The notes beneath the pieces are model-generated. The model was not told the origin of the DNA and searched no databases. It was given only the letters and a program-made list of their open reading frames with translations. A stretch of 64,000 bases of DNA from JAICKM01 sp038228295 (GTDB taxonomy: Bacteria; Chloroflexota; Chloroflexia; QHBQ01; JAICKM01): assembly GCA_038228295.1 (NCBI GenBank), contig JBBRPH010000010.1:42628-106627 (forward strand), given 5' to 3'. Positions 1-8,322 of the stretch are shown here, in pieces. The translations under genes were made by a program, and so were the position numbers. Every line of letters starts with the position of its first letter. The first letter of the stretch is position 1.

Positions 1-1
1 A

Positions 2-568
2 GCCGATAAGACGATGACCAATGCGCGCCTGTCGAGTACGCGCGAACAGGAGCAACTGGCCGCCGCACGCGAAGTGGGTGTGGAAGAAGTGGTCTTTTTG
101 CGCTTCCCCGACGGTCTGGTGCAGCCCGACCTCAAGCTGCGCGGCGAAATCACACGCCAGATTCGCCGCTACCAGCCTTACGCGGTGTTGGTCCATGACC
201 CGATTACACTCTTCTACAACAATCAGTTCATCAACCACCCCGATCACCGCGCCGTCGGTACCGCCACCGTGGACGCCATTTACCCGACCGCCCGCGATCC
301 CTTGCAGTACCCGGAGCAAATCACCGACGAAGGCTTGGAGCCGCACAAGGTCAAGGAAATCTGGCTCTGGGGCACCGATCAGCCGACTGTCATCAGTGAC
401 ATCAGTGATGTGATCGAGCATAAGGTCGCTGCCTTAACGCACCATGCTACCCAGGTCGGCCCGCCCGCCGAATTGGCCGAGCGCATTCGCACTCGCGCCG
501 CCGAGGTGGGCGCGCAAGCGGGTGTGCAATATGGCGAAGCCTATCGCCGCGTGGTAATGCGTGCGTAA
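2..568 (+). CDS. LmbE/PIG-L family deacetylase, 5' truncated by window edge
   Basis: The reading frame is open from the first bases of the window, so the gene starts upstream; the ATG at 14 is probably internal. The visible 189 residues contain the family's second metal-site motif, NHPDHRAVG, after a stretch predicted to be alpha/beta (VLVHDP). The N-terminal AHPDD motif of the GlcNAc-PI de-N-acetylase (LmbE) fold must lie outside the window. The family uses zinc to remove N-acetyl groups from sugars or sugar conjugates, as in mycothiol and bacillithiol synthesis and some antibiotic pathways. The substrate cannot be told from this fragment. Confidence 0.82.
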   Translation, partial: ADKTMTNARLSSTREQEQLAAAREVGVEEVVFLRFPDGLVQPDLKLRGEITRQIRRYQPYAVLVHDPITLFYNNQFINHPDHRAVGTATVDAIYPTARDPLQYPEQITDEGLEPHKVKEIWLWGTDQPTVISDISDVIEHKVAALTHHATQVGPPAELAERIRTRAAEVGAQAGVQYGEAYRRVVMRA

Positions 569-590
569 GGCCGGCGGGCGCATTCTGTGC

Positions 591-596
591 TATAAT
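591..596 (+). promoter_or_regulatory. Candidate -10 element (TATAAT)
   Basis: A perfect TATAAT lies 22 bp after the deacetylase stop, with no convincing -35. It points at the gene starting at 796. The 118-bp MITE at 654-771 lies between this element and that gene, so the insertion would have lengthened the 5' leader. Confidence 0.4.
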
Positions 597-653
597 AAGG
601 ACTATCACATCACGATCAGGTATACACACTCAGGGTTGTATAGCTCCCAAAAA

Positions 654-771
654 CAATAGCGCGAAAGTCGCTCTGTGGGGCGCGTTGCGCCGGTTTGGGC
701 CGCCGCTAGCGTGCTCAATCGGTCTCCGGATCACCCCCTTTTGACCCCACAGGGCGACTTTCGCGCTATTG
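654..771. mobile_element. MITE: 118 bp, 27-bp terminal inverted repeats, 8-bp target duplication
   Basis: The left arm (654-680) and right arm (745-771) are reverse complements over 27 bp with one mismatch; the outer ends read CAATAGCGCGAAAG and CTTTCGCGCTATTG. The octamer CCCAAAAA occurs directly outside both ends (646-653 and 772-779), as expected for an 8-bp target-site duplication. The 64-bp interior has no reading frame of note. This is a non-autonomous element. Eight-base duplications are known for several IS families (for example IS66, ISL3, some IS256), and the parent family is not identifiable from the ends alone. Confidence 0.85.
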
Positions 772-795
772 CCCAAAAACAAGATAGAGGTCTCT

Positions 796-1338
796 ATGGC
801 GCGTTTTCCCATTGTGGAGGAGTCGGATCTGACCGACCCGGAGGCTCGTGCGGTCTACGCCGAAATTCGGGCGGAACTGGGGTTCGGCATTGTACCCAAC
901 ATTTTTAAGTCTATGGCAACTCGCCCACTCATCTTACGCGCTAACTGGAATAAGTTTCGCGCGACGATGCTGCAGGGCCGCGTGCCTCGCACCGTCAAAG
1001 AGATGGTCGGCGTGGCAATCTCGCAAGCCAATAACAGCCAATATGCGCTGCAAGTGCATCTACACGGCTTGAGCGCGCTAGGGATGTCGGAAGAAGTGTT
1101 ACAAACGCTGGTAGCCGACTTCGACAACTGCCCGTTACCGGTGCGCGAAAAGGCGATCTTGCGCTTTGGCCTGTTGGTCGCCACCGATCCGTTAAGCCTG
1201 ACCGACGCGCACTTCACCGAACTACGACGGCTGGGACTGGATGACGAAGAGTTGTTCGAGATCGTCGCCACTGCCGATCTGTTTGCCTTTGTCAATACCT
1301 ACACCGACGCCGCAGCGGTGGAGATCGATCAACTCTAA
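796..1338 (+). CDS. Carboxymuconolactone decarboxylase-like (AhpD-fold) protein lacking the CxxC pair
   Basis: A 180-residue all-alpha protein resembling the CMD/AhpD superfamily. The ATG at 796 is preceded by AGAGG at 786-790, so it is preferred over an upstream TTG that overlaps the MITE end. The core helix reads EMVGVAISQANNSQYALQVH, aligning with the usual segment that carries CxxC and a histidine. Here both cysteines are replaced (S and A) while the histidine remains, so peroxidase-type thiol chemistry is unlikely. Many CMD-like proteins without cysteines are decarboxylases or have no known activity. The gene is followed by the cyclase gene after 9 bp and may be co-transcribed with it. 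Confidence 0.75.
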   Translation: MARFPIVEESDLTDPEARAVYAEIRAELGFGIVPNIFKSMATRPLILRANWNKFRATMLQGRVPRTVKEMVGVAISQANNSQYALQVHLHGLSALGMSEEVLQTLVADFDNCPLPVREKAILRFGLLVATDPLSLTDAHFTELRRLGLDDEELFEIVATADLFAFVNTYTDAAAVEIDQL

Positions 1339-1347
1339 AGGCCCCTT

Positions 1348-3120
1348 ATGCCTCGGCGCACTATCTCAGGGGGTTCCGCCGGCGGTAGGCCGGCGGAACC
1401 CCACGATCCGATCGTTCTCTTGGCGCAGGTGCGCCGACTGCTGGCCGAAACACAGGCTCTGTCCAGCCGCATCGCCGCGATCAACGAGGTTGCAGTCGCG
1501 ATCAACAACAGTCACAGTCTCGACGTCATTCTACCGGTGGTAGCAGACCAGGCCAAGTGGATCTTGGACTTTGATTACTGTGCCGTCGCACTTGCTGTAC
1601 CCGATAGCGAACGTTATAGGGTAACCAGTCTGTTCGGCCTCGAACCTCTGCCGGCGGAGACCGTGTTCACCCGCGATGCCGGCATTATCGGCCGTTTGTT
1701 GCAGACAGGTCAAGCTCAAATTATCCTCGATCCGATTGAGACTGCCGATCCCGCCTTTGGCGCTCGGGTGCAAGAACTCGGTTTTCGTTCCGGGTTGGCG
1801 ACCCCACTGATCGCCGGTGGTCAGATATTGGGTGTATTCCTGTTGCTGTCGCAGCACGCCGATCATTACACACTAGACGATGTGCGGATCGCCTATCTGC
1901 TGGGACTGCAACTGGCGGCAGCACTGCATAATGTACAGATGTTGGAACGTGAACAACGCCGCGCTCACCAGTTCCAGGTGCTGGCCGAAGTGGGCCGTGA
2001 AACCACCGGCCTGAACGATCTGGCGACCAGCCTGGATCGCGTGGTCGATTCGGTGCGTCAAGCCTTCGGCTACTTGCGAGTCAACGTGGCGACAATCGAA
2101 GACGGCGAGTTGGTCTTTGCGCATAGTGCATCCTATGATCCGGCGGAAGTCGGGGTGGTTCGCCGGTTGCGTCTAGCGCCGGAACCACAAGGCATCAGCG
2201 GGTGGGTGGCCGCGCATGGTACACCGCTCGTGATCCATGATGTACGCCAAGATGCGCGCTATCTACCGCACCCCGCCAGTGGCGTCGAAGACCCGGTACT
2301 GACAGAGTATGCGGTACCAATCCGCTCGCGTGAACGCATCATCGGTGTGCTGGATTGCCAGTGTGGGCGATCCGGGGCATTTGATGCGGATGAACAAAAC
2401 TTGCTGAACGCCGTCGCCAGCCAGATCAGCGCAGCGCTGGAAGCGCAAGAACTCTACCGGCGGGTCAACGGGCTGTTCCAACAGTACGTGTCCGCACCGC
2501 TGGCCCAGTCTATGCTCACCCACCAAACCAGCACGGAATTAGGCGGCGCACGGCAAGAGGTGACGGTGTTGTTTGCCGATCTGGACAACTTCAGCAGCTT
2601 TGCCGAAAGCACCCCCCCTGAAACGCTGATTGAGACGTTGCAGACCTATCTGGGTATGGCGACCGAAGCGGTATTGGAACACGGCGGCACGCCGACGCAA
2701 TACCTAGGGGACGGGCTGATGGCGCTGTTTAACGCGCCGGCTCCCGACCGTCTGCATAGCTGGCACGCGCTGCAAGCCGCCCAGGCACTGCGTCAGCGCG
2801 TGCGTGATTATAACGCGGCGACCAGTGGTCCGCAGATGCAGTTTGCGGTGGGCTTGCATTGTGGCGAAGCGGTGGTAGGTAACTTAGGGTCGGCATCGCT
2901 TCGATGCTACACGGCGGTGGGCGACACGGTGAACTTAGCAAAGCGCGTGCAGGAAGCGGCTGACGGCGGTGAGGTGCTGTTTACTGCGGCACTGTATGAG
3001 AGCTTGCATGGCGCAGTGCAGGGCGAGTTGCTGAAGCAGGTGCTGGTCAAAGGTCGTCGTACCCCGGTGACAATTTACCGTTTGGTGCAACGGTCTGCGC
3101 GGGGAACCAAACGTACCTGA
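1348..3120 (+). CDS. GAF-GAF class III adenylate/guanylate cyclase
   Basis: A 590-residue cytosolic sensor: two GAF domains at about residues 40-200 and 215-370, then a class III nucleotide cyclase domain (about 400-585). Metal-binding aspartates are present at D411 (FADLDNF) and D455 (YLGDGLMALF), and the transition-state Asn/Arg pair falls in VGDTVNLAKRV, so the catalytic site looks intact. It should make cAMP or cGMP in response to a ligand or redox signal bound by the GAF domains. AAAGG at 1337-1341 supports the ATG at 1348. Codons 8-19 are made from a perfect 14-bp inverted repeat (1370-1402), so the extreme N-terminus is probably a late addition. Substrate (ATP or GTP) was not resolved. 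Confidence 0.9.
   Translation: MPRRTISGGSAGGRPAEPHDPIVLLAQVRRLLAETQALSSRIAAINEVAVAINNSHSLDVILPVVADQAKWILDFDYCAVALAVPDSERYRVTSLFGLEPLPAETVFTRDAGIIGRLLQTGQAQIILDPIETADPAFGARVQELGFRSGLATPLIAGGQILGVFLLLSQHADHYTLDDVRIAYLLGLQLAAALHNVQMLEREQRRAHQFQVLAEVGRETTGLNDLATSLDRVVDSVRQAFGYLRVNVATIEDGELVFAHSASYDPAEVGVVRRLRLAPEPQGISGWVAAHGTPLVIHDVRQDARYLPHPASGVEDPVLTEYAVPIRSRERIIGVLDCQCGRSGAFDADEQNLLNAVASQISAALEAQELYRRVNGLFQQYVSAPLAQSMLTHQTSTELGGARQEVTVLFADLDNFSSFAESTPPETLIETLQTYLGMATEAVLEHGGTPTQYLGDGLMALFNAPAPDRLHSWHALQAAQALRQRVRDYNAATSGPQMQFAVGLHCGEAVVGNLGSASLRCYTAVGDTVNLAKRVQEAADGGEVLFTAALYESLHGAVQGELLKQVLVKGRRTPVTIYRLVQRSARGTKRT
1370..1402. repeat. Perfect 14-bp hairpin inside the cyclase N-terminal codons
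   Basis: GGGGTTCCGCCGGC and its exact complement are separated by 5 bases. The hairpin lies 22 codons' worth of sequence into a gene whose conserved domain begins later. It resembles a REP-type intergenic hairpin or terminator that has been captured in frame. Confidence 0.65.
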
Positions 3121-3182
3121 TCTGCGTATGCTGTAGGAGTATGACCGCTTTTTCGCGCATATAGCGCGTCGGGGAGTAGCTG

Positions 3183-3584
3183 ATGGATCGCCAGGAACAA
3201 ATCGAACAATTATTAGAGCTATACCAAAATCCGGCTCACCGGGGCGAGGTGGCCGCTGCCGATGTGTCGCATCAGGGCGGCAACCCCGGCTGTGGCGATA
3301 TAGTGACTTATCACCTGAAAGTGGGCACAGACGGACGCATCGAACAACTACGCTTTGAAGGGCACGGTTGCACCATCAGCCAAGCTGCCGCCGAACTGGT
3401 GGCCGAGCGTATGGAGGGGACCACTCTGACCGATGTGGATGCGCTGACCCACGACGAGATCGTGGATCTGCTGGGGCGTGAAGTGGTGATGAGCCGCCCA
3501 CGTTGCGCGACGCTGGCGCTGGGCACGCTGAAAGATGCCGTGCGTCTCTATCGGCAGGAACACCGCGATGTCTGCCCGGAATAG
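3183..3584 (+). CDS. sufU: SufU/IscU-type iron-sulfur cluster assembly scaffold
   Basis: A 133-residue protein with the three conserved cysteines of the IscU/SufU family: C37 in NPGCGD, C63 in GHGCTIS and C108 in RPRCATL. The family accepts sulfur from a cysteine desulfurase, either assembling a [2Fe-2S] cluster or (SufU) acting as a zinc-dependent sulfurtransferase. GGGGAG lies upstream of the ATG at 3183. No desulfurase or SufBCD gene is in the window, so it stands alone. A DUF971 gene, a family often linked with Fe-S assembly, is nearby on the other strand, but that link is only suggestive. Confidence 0.88.
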   Translation: MDRQEQIEQLLELYQNPAHRGEVAAADVSHQGGNPGCGDIVTYHLKVGTDGRIEQLRFEGHGCTISQAAAELVAERMEGTTLTDVDALTHDEIVDLLGREVVMSRPRCATLALGTLKDAVRLYRQEHRDVCPE

Positions 3585-4131
3585 CGGGCGGGCAGCCTAT
3601 GATGTCGCTAATGAATGCCTGACCGCCGACTTCTCCGGCGCGGCGGCGCAGTACGGCGATTCATTGCTGTTTATCGGCTTTGACCTGGGCGACGGCCGGT
3701 TCCAGATCACCGTCTATCCCGGCTACCGCTTTCCTGCCGACGACCGCGTGCATGGGCATATCGGCATCTTTGATGTAGCTATCGGCACGCCCTGGCCGGA
3801 GATCCTGAAGCGGGTTGACCGTATCGAAGCGAACGCGCAGCGCAACTACCAACGCTGCCTGCAATTCCGCTCCGGCGGCGGGCGCAGCCGGAGTGGGCGC
3901 AGCGGCGACGGCGGGGCCGATCATGTGGCCGAGACGTTCCGCGAAAGCTGGGCCGGCTTCCGCCTTAAACTGGCCCGCGAGGGGCGGGTGACACGCGGCG
4001 ATGTGCAGTTCGAGGGCGACCCCCAACGGGCTTTCCTGGCCCATTGGCACGCGCAGGACTATACTGTGCGCGTTTATGATAGCGGCTCAATGCTCGTCCT
4101 GCCCGGCGACCGGCGTAGCGAGGTGCCGTAG
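3568..4131 (+). CDS. Conserved-looking hypothetical protein downstream of sufU
   Basis: A 187-residue soluble protein, not recognised. The ATG at 3568 overlaps the end of sufU by 17 bp, suggesting translational coupling. There is no signal peptide or membrane segment. Residues 95-115 are a glycine/serine/arginine-rich low-complexity stretch (SGGGRSRSGRSGDGG). The stop codon (4129-4131) is followed at once by a (GTCGTCA)n repeat array. No function is proposed. Confidence 0.65.
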   Translation: MSARNSGRAAYDVANECLTADFSGAAAQYGDSLLFIGFDLGDGRFQITVYPGYRFPADDRVHGHIGIFDVAIGTPWPEILKRVDRIEANAQRNYQRCLQFRSGGGRSRSGRSGDGGADHVAETFRESWAGFRLKLAREGRVTRGDVQFEGDPQRAFLAHWHAQDYTVRVYDSGSMLVLPGDRRSEVP

Positions 4132-4180
4132 GTCGTCAGTCGTCAGTCGTCAGTTGGCGGTTGTCAGTCATAATTCAGAA
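4132..4180. repeat. Heptad repeat array, unit GTCGTCA
   Basis: Three perfect GTCGTCA units (4132-4152) are followed by degenerate ones (GTTGGCG, GTTGTCA, GTCATAA, TTCAGAA), all at 7-bp spacing. The array begins at the base after the upstream stop codon and lies between convergent genes. Confidence 0.8.
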
Positions 4181-4184
4181 CTCG

Positions 4185-4514
4185 TTATGTCGCCGTCGCG
4201 CACTCTGGGCACTCGCAGTTTTCCCGCAGATAGTTGTAGGTATAGATGCCGGTGCTGTGGCCGTCGCCCAAGACAGGGGTGAGTCCGTAGCGGCCCACCG
4301 GACGCAGATCCACTAAATCGATCTGGTCGGCGCTCAGTTCGCGAGTGGCAGTCATCGTGCCGGGCATTCCCCATTCGCCTTTGCACTCGGCGCAGGGGCA
4401 CAATCGGCGCAATCGGCTGAAATCGTGGCGGCTGGTGTGGCCGTCGCTCCAGGTGATAGCCAGGCTATGGCCGGCATCGTCGGCTTCCAGGCCGAGCGGT
4501 TCAATCGGGATCAT
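4185..4514 (-). CDS. DUF971 family protein
   Basis: A 109-residue protein matching DUF971 (related to the N-terminal domain of gamma-butyrobetaine hydroxylase): SLAITWSDGHTSRHDF, CPCAEC, VGRYGLTPV, STGIYTYNYLRE and a C-terminal CECPEC. The ATG at 4514 is chosen because AGAGGAGA lies just before it. The two cysteine clusters could bind zinc or an Fe-S centre. DUF971 domains are often fused to or next to Mrp/ApbC Fe-S carriers, which agrees with sufU lying nearby, but the role is unproven. Confidence 0.85.
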   Translation of the reverse strand: MIPIEPLGLEADDAGHSLAITWSDGHTSRHDFSRLRRLCPCAECKGEWGMPGTMTATRELSADQIDLVDLRPVGRYGLTPVLGDGHSTGIYTYNYLRENCECPECATAT

Positions 4515-4624
4515 CAGGTCTCCTCTAGTGAACTCAGCGTATCCGCCGTATTGTACGCCTTTCGCCGCCGGCCTGTCCAGCATATGCACTTGCCCTATTC
4601 ACCTCTCTAACGGTATACTGCCGC

Positions 4625-6115
4625 GTGAGACAGTGGACGGTACAACAGCAGGCGGGAATGGGGGCGGGGGTTGCGCTCGGTGGCGCGGCGCTCTACGGCG
4701 CGACCCTTGCGCCGGGCTTGGGTGGCACGGTGGACTCGGCGGAGTTTCAGCAGGCGGCAGCGGGGCTGGCACTGGTGCATCCCACCGGCTACCCGCTGTA
4801 TCTGCTACTGGCCCATGCCTGGATCGCATTGCTACCCGTGGGTGAGCCGGCTTGGCGGGTCAACGTGCTATCGGCAGTGTTCGGGGTGGCGACGCTGTTG
4901 CTGATCTATGTCACAGTCCACTACTTGAGCGGCAGCGTGGCTGGGGCAGTATTGGCGGCGGCGCTAGCCGCCACCCACCCGCTGATTTGGCCCACCGCTG
5001 TGGTCGCCGAAGTGACCAGCCTCAATGGCTTGCTAGTAGCGGCCACGCTCTACGCACTGCTGCGCTGGGCAGCCCCGGCCCGCGCCTGGCCGCTAGAAGC
5101 CGTGGCACTGCTCTATGGCCTAGCCCTTAGCCACCATCGTACTAGCCTGCTGCTCGCCCCGGCTATCATGCTATTCTTCGCCTGGACCGTCCGCTGCGGG
5201 CGGCAGGTGTCGGGAGCGGCGGTGGGCCGTAGCCTGCTGCTGCTTGCCTTGCCCGCGCTGGCCTATCTGTACCTACCATTGCGTGCGTTCACCACCTCCT
5301 GGTACACCAATAGTTGGCCTAATTTTGTCGCTGAGGTAGGTGGGGCGAGTGCTTGGCCGATCATCGCCGATACGCTACGCCGTCCGCTGCTGCCGCGCGT
5401 CGGCTTAGTCGCCGGTTTAATGGTGCCCGGCCTAGCCGGTGTACTAACGGTGGCGCTGGCCGGGTTAGGCGGGATCTTGTGGCGCCGCCGTGATCCCGCT
5501 CCACCGCCGGCCCGGTCCTGGTCGATCCTGACCCTCTACATCCTGAGCGCGCTCAGCATCTGCGGCGTAATGGTGATTTATGACGTGGATGTGATCGGTG
5601 ACTACCTAGCGCTGGTTGCCTTACTCATCGCGACCTGGGCCGGGGTAGGCGCGGGCTTGTGGCTGCGGCTGACGCTGGCGGCGCCGCGAATGTGGCGCGG
5701 CGCCGTGCCGGTGGGTGCGCTAGCATTGGCGGTGGCGGTGGCGGGTCTGCCTCTGGCGCAGGCCGGCGCCGCCTATCCCCAGGCCGATTTCCATGCCTAC
5801 ACAGCGCCGCGCACCTTCTGGACCGTACTTGCCGGCTGGGAGGGCACGCCCGCCGCGCTGCCCCCTGACAGCATCATGATCGGCGGCTGGGCGCGCGTCA
5901 ACGAGCTGCGCTACCGTCAGCGTGTCGAAGGCTGGCGGCCCGACCTCTATCCCGTGGTCCTTGACGACCTCCTGGCAGGACGGTTGACCCTGATCAACGA
6001 ATGGCTGGGCCAGCGGCGTGCCGTCTATCTCCTAGATCAATCCCCGGCGATTACCGCCCACTATGTCGTCCGCCCGCAGGGATCGCTGTGGCGCGTGGTG
6101 CGATCCTTGCCTTAA
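4625..6115 (+). CDS. DUF2723-type GT-C membrane protein (protein O-mannosyltransferase-like)
   Basis: A 496-residue protein with about ten predicted membrane segments. The N-terminus has the DUF2723 pattern: DSAEFQQAA in the first external loop, then HPTGYPLYLLLAHAW and RVNVLSAVFGV. The acidic pair in loop 1 resembles the catalytic Asp/Glu of GT-C enzymes, which transfer a sugar from a polyprenyl phosphate to protein or glycan outside the membrane. The C-terminal about 130 residues are predicted extracytoplasmic. Start is GTG at 4625; a TATACT at 4613-4618 lies so close that the message may be leaderless, and an ATG at 4658 is the alternative. Confidence 0.8.
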   Translation: MRQWTVQQQAGMGAGVALGGAALYGATLAPGLGGTVDSAEFQQAAAGLALVHPTGYPLYLLLAHAWIALLPVGEPAWRVNVLSAVFGVATLLLIYVTVHYLSGSVAGAVLAAALAATHPLIWPTAVVAEVTSLNGLLVAATLYALLRWAAPARAWPLEAVALLYGLALSHHRTSLLLAPAIMLFFAWTVRCGRQVSGAAVGRSLLLLALPALAYLYLPLRAFTTSWYTNSWPNFVAEVGGASAWPIIADTLRRPLLPRVGLVAGLMVPGLAGVLTVALAGLGGILWRRRDPAPPPARSWSILTLYILSALSICGVMVIYDVDVIGDYLALVALLIATWAGVGAGLWLRLTLAAPRMWRGAVPVGALALAVAVAGLPLAQAGAAYPQADFHAYTAPRTFWTVLAGWEGTPAALPPDSIMIGGWARVNELRYRQRVEGWRPDLYPVVLDDLLAGRLTLINEWLGQRRAVYLLDQSPAITAHYVVRPQGSLWRVVRSLP

Positions 6116-6134
6116 ACGCGCCCTCAGTTGTCCG

Positions 6135-6162
6135 CTGAAATTAGACCCCACTGCGGTATAAT
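6135..6162 (+). promoter_or_regulatory. Promoter for the 6181 gene
   Basis: CTGAAA (6135-6140), 16 bp, TATAAT (6157-6162). A strong GGAGGGG lies just before the ATG at 6181. Confidence 0.55.
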
Positions 6163-6180
6163 AGGGTATACACGGAGGGG

Positions 6181-6777
6181 ATGAGTATGGACGAGCGGCA
6201 GGTGCAGGATACATCGGTTCCCCTAACCTGCGGGGCGCTAGTGATCCTAGCGGATGATTTGGTGGGCGTGCAAGCACCGGATGGGACGCTGATCGTGGCG
6301 GCGCGCCTGGGGCCGGGGTTGGTGCAAGCGCACGCCGCCGACGGCACGCTCTCAATCCACTGGCTGGACGCAGACTTCACGACCCCGATGGTCGTCGCCG
6401 ACGTGCATTCCCTCGCAGCCGATCAGCGGCTCGTGAGTGTGTGGCGCTGTGGCCCGCAGGGTCGGCGAAAGCTGCTGGGTCGGCGCTTGGCCGCCTTGCA
6501 ACACCATTGGGCGGTAGAACTCCGCCCGCACGGTCTGCTGCGCGTGCTGCAAGCTGAAGGATCGTGTTGGACCTTCCGCATCAACTCCGTGACGCACGAA
6601 GTAGATCCGCCCTGGATCGAAGCGCCCACCGACGACTCCGCCGAAGCCCTCGTGGCAGCGGATGTCGCGTGCGCCGCTGCGGATCGCTTGACGGAGGTCG
6701 GAGGCTGCATTACAATGGTCTTACGACACTTCGCCGTGTTAGTAGGAGGACAGAAATGGGCTTTCTCGATCAGATGA
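6181..6777 (+). CDS. Hypothetical protein
   Basis: A 198-residue soluble, mainly beta-strand protein with no family recognised. It has its own promoter and a GGAGGGG ribosome site. Its 3' end overlaps the start of the next gene by 22 bp, so the two are probably one transcription unit. No export signal and no obvious catalytic motif. Confidence 0.6.
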   Translation: MSMDERQVQDTSVPLTCGALVILADDLVGVQAPDGTLIVAARLGPGLVQAHAADGTLSIHWLDADFTTPMVVADVHSLAADQRLVSVWRCGPQGRRKLLGRRLAALQHHWAVELRPHGLLRVLQAEGSCWTFRINSVTHEVDPPWIEAPTDDSAEALVAADVACAAADRLTEVGGCITMVLRHFAVLVGGQKWAFSIR

Positions 6778-7442
6778 AGCAGGGCACCCAGCGCGCCGCC
6801 TGGGAAGCTGAGCGCTTAGTGCGGGTTAATAAAGCTAACAGCGCCGTTAGCGATGCCCGCCGCGAGTTGGAGATGCAGATTATGAACCTGGGCCGCGCCG
6901 TGCTGCAAACCTACGATGCCGGCAGCACGCCGCCCGACGAAACAGCTCCGATTTATAGCCAGATCAAGACGCTGGAGGCTAAAGCCCGCCAGTTAGAGAC
7001 CGAAGTCGAACACATCAAAGCCGAGCAACCGCCGCAAGGCCCGCTCGCCGCTCCACAAGGTTATGTGCCGCCGCCCCAGGGTTACGCGCCGGCGCCCCAG
7101 GGCTATGCGCCGCCGCCGCCCCAGGGCTATGCGCCGCCGCCCCAGCAGGGCTATGCCCCGACCGGTCCGGCTCCCTATGCGCCCACTGGTCCCGGCCCCT
7201 ATATGCCCACCGGTCCCGCGCCCTATTCATCCGGCCCCAGCGCAACCGCCGACGAATCGCCCGCCGCCGCGCAGGCTACGCCGGGGGGTTACGGCGCACC
7301 GGCCTACCAAACCGCCGCCGAACATATCGCCGATAAGCCGCACGTCCACATTGCTACAACGTGCCCCAACTGCCACGCCCCGCGCACCGATCCGACCGCA
7401 CTCTTCTGTCAAGAATGCGGTACCCGCTACGCGGAAGGGTGA
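6756..7442 (+). CDS. Coiled-coil / PQGYAP-repeat / zinc-ribbon protein
   Basis: A 228-residue protein in three parts: an N-terminal helical, coiled-coil-like region (about 1-90), a proline/tyrosine-rich low-complexity region with repeated PPQGYAP then TGPxPY units (about 90-170), and a C-terminal zinc ribbon (CPNC...CQEC, GTRYAEG end). ATG at 6756 has a consensus AGGAGG at 6744-6749. The layout resembles zinc-ribbon proteins with a disordered spacer, whose function is unknown. The repeat region is also visible at DNA level, so its length may vary between strains. Confidence 0.75.
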   Translation: MGFLDQMKQGTQRAAWEAERLVRVNKANSAVSDARRELEMQIMNLGRAVLQTYDAGSTPPDETAPIYSQIKTLEAKARQLETEVEHIKAEQPPQGPLAAPQGYVPPPQGYAPAPQGYAPPPPQGYAPPPQQGYAPTGPAPYAPTGPGPYMPTGPAPYSSGPSATADESPAAAQATPGGYGAPAYQTAAEHIADKPHVHIATTCPNCHAPRTDPTALFCQECGTRYAEG

Positions 7443-7444
7443 CA

Positions 7445-7502
7445 AAGTGTTTAGTGTTTAGTTGAACGATAGGTCGAGTCAAACACTAAACACTAAACAC
7501 TT
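7445..7502. repeat. Inverted heptad array, unit AAACACT, between convergent genes
   Basis: Three AAACACT units (7481-7501) face the complementary AAGTGTTTAGTGTTTAGT (7445-7462), forming an 18-bp stem. The minus-strand gene ending at 7486 takes its last codons and TAG stop from the array. The hairpin could serve as a two-way terminator. Confidence 0.8.
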
Positions 7503-8322
7503 CGTACTGGAACCGGGCGCGGACGCGGCGTAGCAACTTGAGCAGCGGCAGGGCTAGCAAGCCGAACAGCACTGCGTTGCCTAGACCACGCATCAGATCG
7601 GTCGGTAGCGACGTAAGTAGATAAAAGCCTAGGTAACGCTGCACGCTGCTTAGTAGCCCGGCGGTCGAGTCCCAGGCTGTGCCGGGGTCGGCGGCAGCGG
7701 CGGGCGCGGTAAAAGGCCAGAACCAGAGGTTCATCAGCGCGCCGTAGGCCATGCCGACCACTAACCCCCACACCATCAGCGCGACGCGCTCTATACGCCG
7801 GTCCGCGTGCGCCAGGGGCCGCGCCAGCCAACCCGCGCTTAGCCCCACCCAGCCCAGCGCATACATCTCAAACGGTAGCCACGGTCCCACGCCGGCGGTG
7901 AACAGCGCCGATACCAGCAGCGAGAGCGCGCCCAGCAGGAAGCCGAACCCTCCGCCAAACACATAGCCTCCCAGGATCGGCAGGACAAAGATGGCCGAAA
8001 ACCCGCTCGGTCCCGGTAGGGGGCGCAAGGCGGCGTTGGTCGCCACCAGGATGCCCAACAACGCTACTTGCCGTGCATCCAGCCGCCGCGTTTCCAGGTC
8101 AGCCAGTAGTACCACCAGGCACAGTCCGATCAGCAGTACAAACACCAGTGGCGCATCGGCGGCGTGCGCGCTGTTTTCCGCTACCCGTGCTTGCGGCACG
8201 AAAAAGGGATAGAGAAAGGCTCCCAGGCCCAGCGCGCTGGTGAGCAGCAGCAAAAGCGGGCTGATCGTTACGGATTGCGGCCGGCGGATTGAGACCGGCG
8301 GATTAGGGGCAACGGCGTTCAT
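7486..8322 (-). CDS. ECF transporter S component, likely cobalamin/corrinoid
   Basis: A 278-residue protein with about six membrane segments, last gene of a riboswitch-controlled operon. The middle has the S-component signature region, LLGILVATNAALRPLPG then ILGGYVFGGGFGFLLGALS and GVGPWLPFEMYALGWVG, as in CbrT-like substrate binders. It would bind substrate in the membrane and dock on the EcfT/EcfA module encoded just upstream. Its ATG overlaps the ATPase stop (ATGA). The last residues, EVFSV, and the stop come from a heptad array. Substrate is inferred from the upstream cobalamin riboswitch. Confidence 0.82.
   Translation of the reverse strand: MNAVAPNPPVSIRRPQSVTISPLLLLLTSALGLGAFLYPFFVPQARVAENSAHAADAPLVFVLLIGLCLVVLLADLETRRLDARQVALLGILVATNAALRPLPGPSGFSAIFVLPILGGYVFGGGFGFLLGALSLLVSALFTAGVGPWLPFEMYALGWVGLSAGWLARPLAHADRRIERVALMVWGLVVGMAYGALMNLWFWPFTAPAAAADPGTAWDSTAGLLSSVQRYLGFYLLTSLPTDLMRGLGNAVLFGLLALPLLKLLRRVRARFQYEVFSV

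Noticed and set aside
3121..3182. Short palindrome CGCGCATATAGCGCG before sufU
   Set aside because: Only 5-bp arms; too short to call an operator.
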